A stretch of DNA of 64,000 nt from Eretmocerus hayati (Eukaryota > Arthropoda > Insecta > Hymenoptera > Aphelinidae). Position 1 is the first letter of the stretch; every line of letters starts with the position of its first letter. This document shows positions 61,299 through 64,000 of this stretch, in pieces. Where the stretch lies: positions 181,058,429 to 181,122,428 of the forward strand of contig CM056741.1 in assembly GCA_029851415.1 (NCBI GenBank), given 5' to 3'. The translations under genes and the position numbers were made by a program. The notes beneath the pieces are model-generated. The model had not been told where the DNA came from and searched no databases. It worked only from the letters and a program-made list of their open reading frames with translations.

Positions 61299-62712
61299 TG
61301 TATTCATGTGACCTAAATGTGTGCTGTCCTCATCGCTCATCTTTCTGCTATTTTTTCTTCTTCTTTTCCAGCGTACTTTACATACTTGAGCTTTTTTGCA
61401 AATTTTTGAGCCTGGAAATTGCGAGTCTATGAGTTTTCAATCGTAGCTCATACGTATAATTTTTCAAAATAAAATCATTCCTCCGTGTCATATATTAAAG
61501 AGCTTGCAGAGAGGTTTCTTCCTTCCACACGATACGAGCTTTGAATGTATAGACATCACGAAAATTTTGGTCTTCCTTCAAATTTCATCAGTTTGCTCGA
61601 TGAAGCACGTATTTCGATAATTTTTCACAACTCAGAAATATGTATAACACTCGAATTCCGAAGGTGTATACTACCATTGCAGCAGCATCTTATCCATTCT
61701 ATCCGCAAACTCGTTCAGTCAATCAAAATTGCGCCAAGCTAGCACTATGGCCTAAAGCTCAATAAAGTCAGACAGACAAAAATAAATGAGATCAAGCATC
61801 CAACCCTCGTACGAATCTTTTTCCTACCCTAAAGTGAAGAATTGCGAGATATATATATTTGTGAAGAGGCATTTCTGGCTTCTCTAGACGAGGAAAAATA
61901 GTGACTGACAACGCAAACAAAGCACATTCTTTTAGATATATATATAACCTAACCTAACCCTTAGTATACACATATAGAGGAGAATCAGACGGTATATAAG
62001 GATTGGTCCGCAAATCACGAACTTCCGACTCTATCGTTTTGCCGCCTTGATCTTTTTCCTTGGTTCTCCCCAATCAACATTGACTTGAGAGAGAGAGAGA
62101 GAGAGTGAGAGTGAGCTAACGAAGAAAAAAGGGAAACAATTACGAGAAAGTATCAGAGGAGAGAAGTGAAATAATCTGGACGAGCCTAAATTTATCCGCA
62201 GCCCAAATTTTTCCTAACCTACAATTTTCGACGTGCGAGTATAACATTCAGGATTCCCAACGCGTACGTCCGTTTCTATACGTTATATAAAAGATAGAAG
62301 AGCCATATTAGGGGAGAAACAAAACCATCTAATAGGTATCCACAAAATCAATGTGTGTTCACACTACTGCTCATTGTCGGTTCTTTTCCCAATTTATCGG
62401 GAGATTATCCCCCATATAACGGGTCATTGCCCCGACCTTTCATAGAATGTGATTAGGTTCCTCAGTTACTTGATTTTGGTGAAAAAAATGACTAGGAAAT
62501 CCAGACTTTGAAGCAAGCTCAACTTACAGACGACTTGCGAGTAAATAAAAACACACCTACAGATTCGAATAATGATTCCAAAATTGCGAATAACAATAAC
62601 GGTCGGTTATTATGGTCCGAGTCAATGGTCAAGCTGAGCCAAAGTTTAGCTCAAGTTGAACATCACCCGAAGTCTACGAATCGTAATGAATTACTGAATA
62701 ACTGTTTTCTAA
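59292..62712. other. gene-less stretch
   Basis: No certain gene. At about 59500-59800 the text reads protein-like in two successive frames (59515-59733, then a shifted frame ending ...VVTPSEPDFGVLKRI). It could be a decayed coding fragment. A long GA array (61236) and short CCTAACCTAACCC near 61946 are also present. Confidence 0.4.
61236..61296. repeat. (GA)30 microsatellite
   Basis: About 30 uninterrupted GA units. The open frame through it is an artefact of Arg/Glu codons. Confidence 0.95.
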
Positions 62713-62777
62713 GGCTCGGATTCATAGTCGTTAATCCGAGATCAGGATCGGCGGATTAACGATTATGAATTCCAGCC
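62713..62777. mobile_element. 65-bp palindromic Harbinger-like micro-MITE
   Basis: The arms read GGCTCGGATTCATAGTCG and, inverted, GGCTGGAATTCATAATCG, both continuing TTAATCCG. TAA flanks both sides (62710-62712 and 62778-62780). TAA duplication plus GG-starting inverted ends fit PIF/Harbinger. At 65 bp it is extremely short and almost all arm. Confidence 0.65.
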
Positions 62778-64000
62778 TAAGGGTTTTGATGATTGCTTTA
62801 CGCACAGTTAATATTGGTTTTTTGCATGACAAAACGACTAGTCCGTTTCATTAAAAAAGATTCGGACCAATAGATATACGAGTAGGCGCACGGATTTGTG
62901 TACATCTCAGTTGAAAAGTGCAAGTTTCAAGCTTTTCTCTCTCTCTCTCTCTCTCTCTCATTCTACATACGTAGTACACGTAGCAGATGCATAAATATTT
63001 GAGAACAACCAGGCGGATAAATCATCCTTTGATAGCTAGTACAAGGTAGTTTTAGTGTACGAGTTATAGAAAGAGAGGTATAGCATCAAGTCGAGCGAGT
63101 TGAACGTCAAAACAAGCCGTTGGCTCTCGCCCAAAAAGCATCCAAAGCTTTGGAAACTCGTTGTGCAAAAGCTCTCTTTCTCGCTGCTTCTCATGGTATA
63201 TAACCTATAAAGTGCGCTTCGAGTGATGCCTTAGTTGTGTTGAGCGGGTTGTGGTGCTATGTTGTACCATAATAGACAAGCATGCAAAAATTGCAAACTT
63301 GTTGGCAAAACTGTTCATAATTCGATTCTTGATGGTAGCATTTTTCTGAGTTGATGTTACTCTTCATTTCGTAGTTGGCTCCGATAAGATTCCAAAAAAC
63401 AGAGGCATTCCATTTCGAAATAGACGTCAGAATGGTCAAAATTTACATGCTATCTTGTCAGAGATTCCAAAAAAGTATAACGTCACGCAAAGATCAACGT
63501 GACTTGGCTTACCTCCCATGCATACACTAAACTCAAATTCATCATTTTAAAGTGTAATGCGTCCATAGTGTGCCGAATACATTACACTCCTTTGGAACGC
63601 GTCTTTTCGTGTAAATGAGCTCAATTTGTCAGAAAAAGTGGGTCGACTATGTCGTCTTTCACTGCGTTCACGTAAAATCGTTTCGTATTCAGGAATAAAT
63701 GGGGAGAAGCTTCAAAGATAAGAAATCAACTTTCAAGAGGTCAATCTCCTTTGAAAACAGCATGTTTTCATAGTTACATCGATGTAATAGCATTTCATCA
63801 GGATAGATACGTACCCATCAATCTATATAACCTCAAATAATAATGATGATGAGTATAGCCAATGGAATGAAAATTCTCCAAACTCATATTTCAAATGTCA
63901 ATTTTCAAATTTCATTCGACGAAGGTATAAGAGCTATCATAATGGACCACCAGCATCTCACAAATCTATCTATCTGTGTTTACGATTCGATGAAGGCCCG
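62778..64000. other. gene-less right edge
   Basis: AT-rich sequence with a (CT)n tract at about 62935-62959 and a short hairpin AGTGTAATG...CATTACACT near 63552-63586. No gene was recognised before the window ends. Confidence 0.45.

Noticed and set aside
61946..61963. CCTAACCTAACCC, like the insect telomere repeat TTAGG
   Set aside because: There are only two to three units, isolated and not terminal. Similar short motifs are scattered (46388, 16456) and do not indicate a telomere.

Overview
The window looks like a gene-poor stretch of an animal genome, most likely an arthropod and plausibly an insect such as a hymenopteran. It is AT-rich, full of simple repeats, and contains short GGTTAGG/CCTAACC pieces. 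The recognisable genes have spliceosomal introns, and both mobile-element types present are eukaryotic. I recognise no host protein-coding gene, no intact RNA gene and no CRISPR array. About 85 percent of the window reads as intergenic or intronic DNA; at most a few weak candidate host exons are present. The species assignment is inference only.

The coding content lies in two apparently complete DNA transposons. The first (about 5156-10309) has 118-bp terminal inverted repeats (TIRs) about 94 percent identical. It carries two convergent, intact, intron-containing genes. On the + strand is a nuclease that splices to about 545 aa, with an N-terminal SAP domain, a SWIM zinc finger and a YqaJ (lambda-exonuclease-like) nuclease domain. 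On the - strand is a transposase of about 603 aa with a THAP zinc finger, a helix-turn-helix region and a complete DDE_Tnp_4 catalytic triad. A YqaJ gene paired with an IS5-like transposase is the hallmark of the ISL2EU group of eukaryotic transposons. The transposase would bind and cut the ends; the nuclease probably processes DNA ends or repair intermediates.

The second (23953-28225) is a hAT-type element. It has 15-bp perfect TIRs starting CAGGGTGTCTA, a 5-bp apparent target duplication (CTTGG) in place of the usual 8 bp, same-direction CCAGGA subterminal repeats, and one uninterrupted 755-aa BED-finger transposase on the - strand.

Between and around them lie short non-autonomous elements. 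There is a 421-bp MITE at 11395, a 136-bp hairpin at 21714, a GC-rich MITE at 30429 and a Harbinger-like MITE with TAA duplications at 31063. A fold-back with 176-bp arms about 99 percent identical lies at 37121, and a 0.76-kb element with iterated GAGTGA/GACTCA motifs and a tRNA-like insert lies at 51071. A 65-bp TAA-flanked palindrome is at 62713. A two-copy 271-bp tandem duplication (39502-40043) and a dispersed repeat pair (40350 and 55478) were also found. Long GT, GA, CT, AT and trinucleotide tracts punctuate the rest.

Limits: splice sites, domain calls and repeat boundaries were read by eye. Small host exons inside large introns could easily have been missed.
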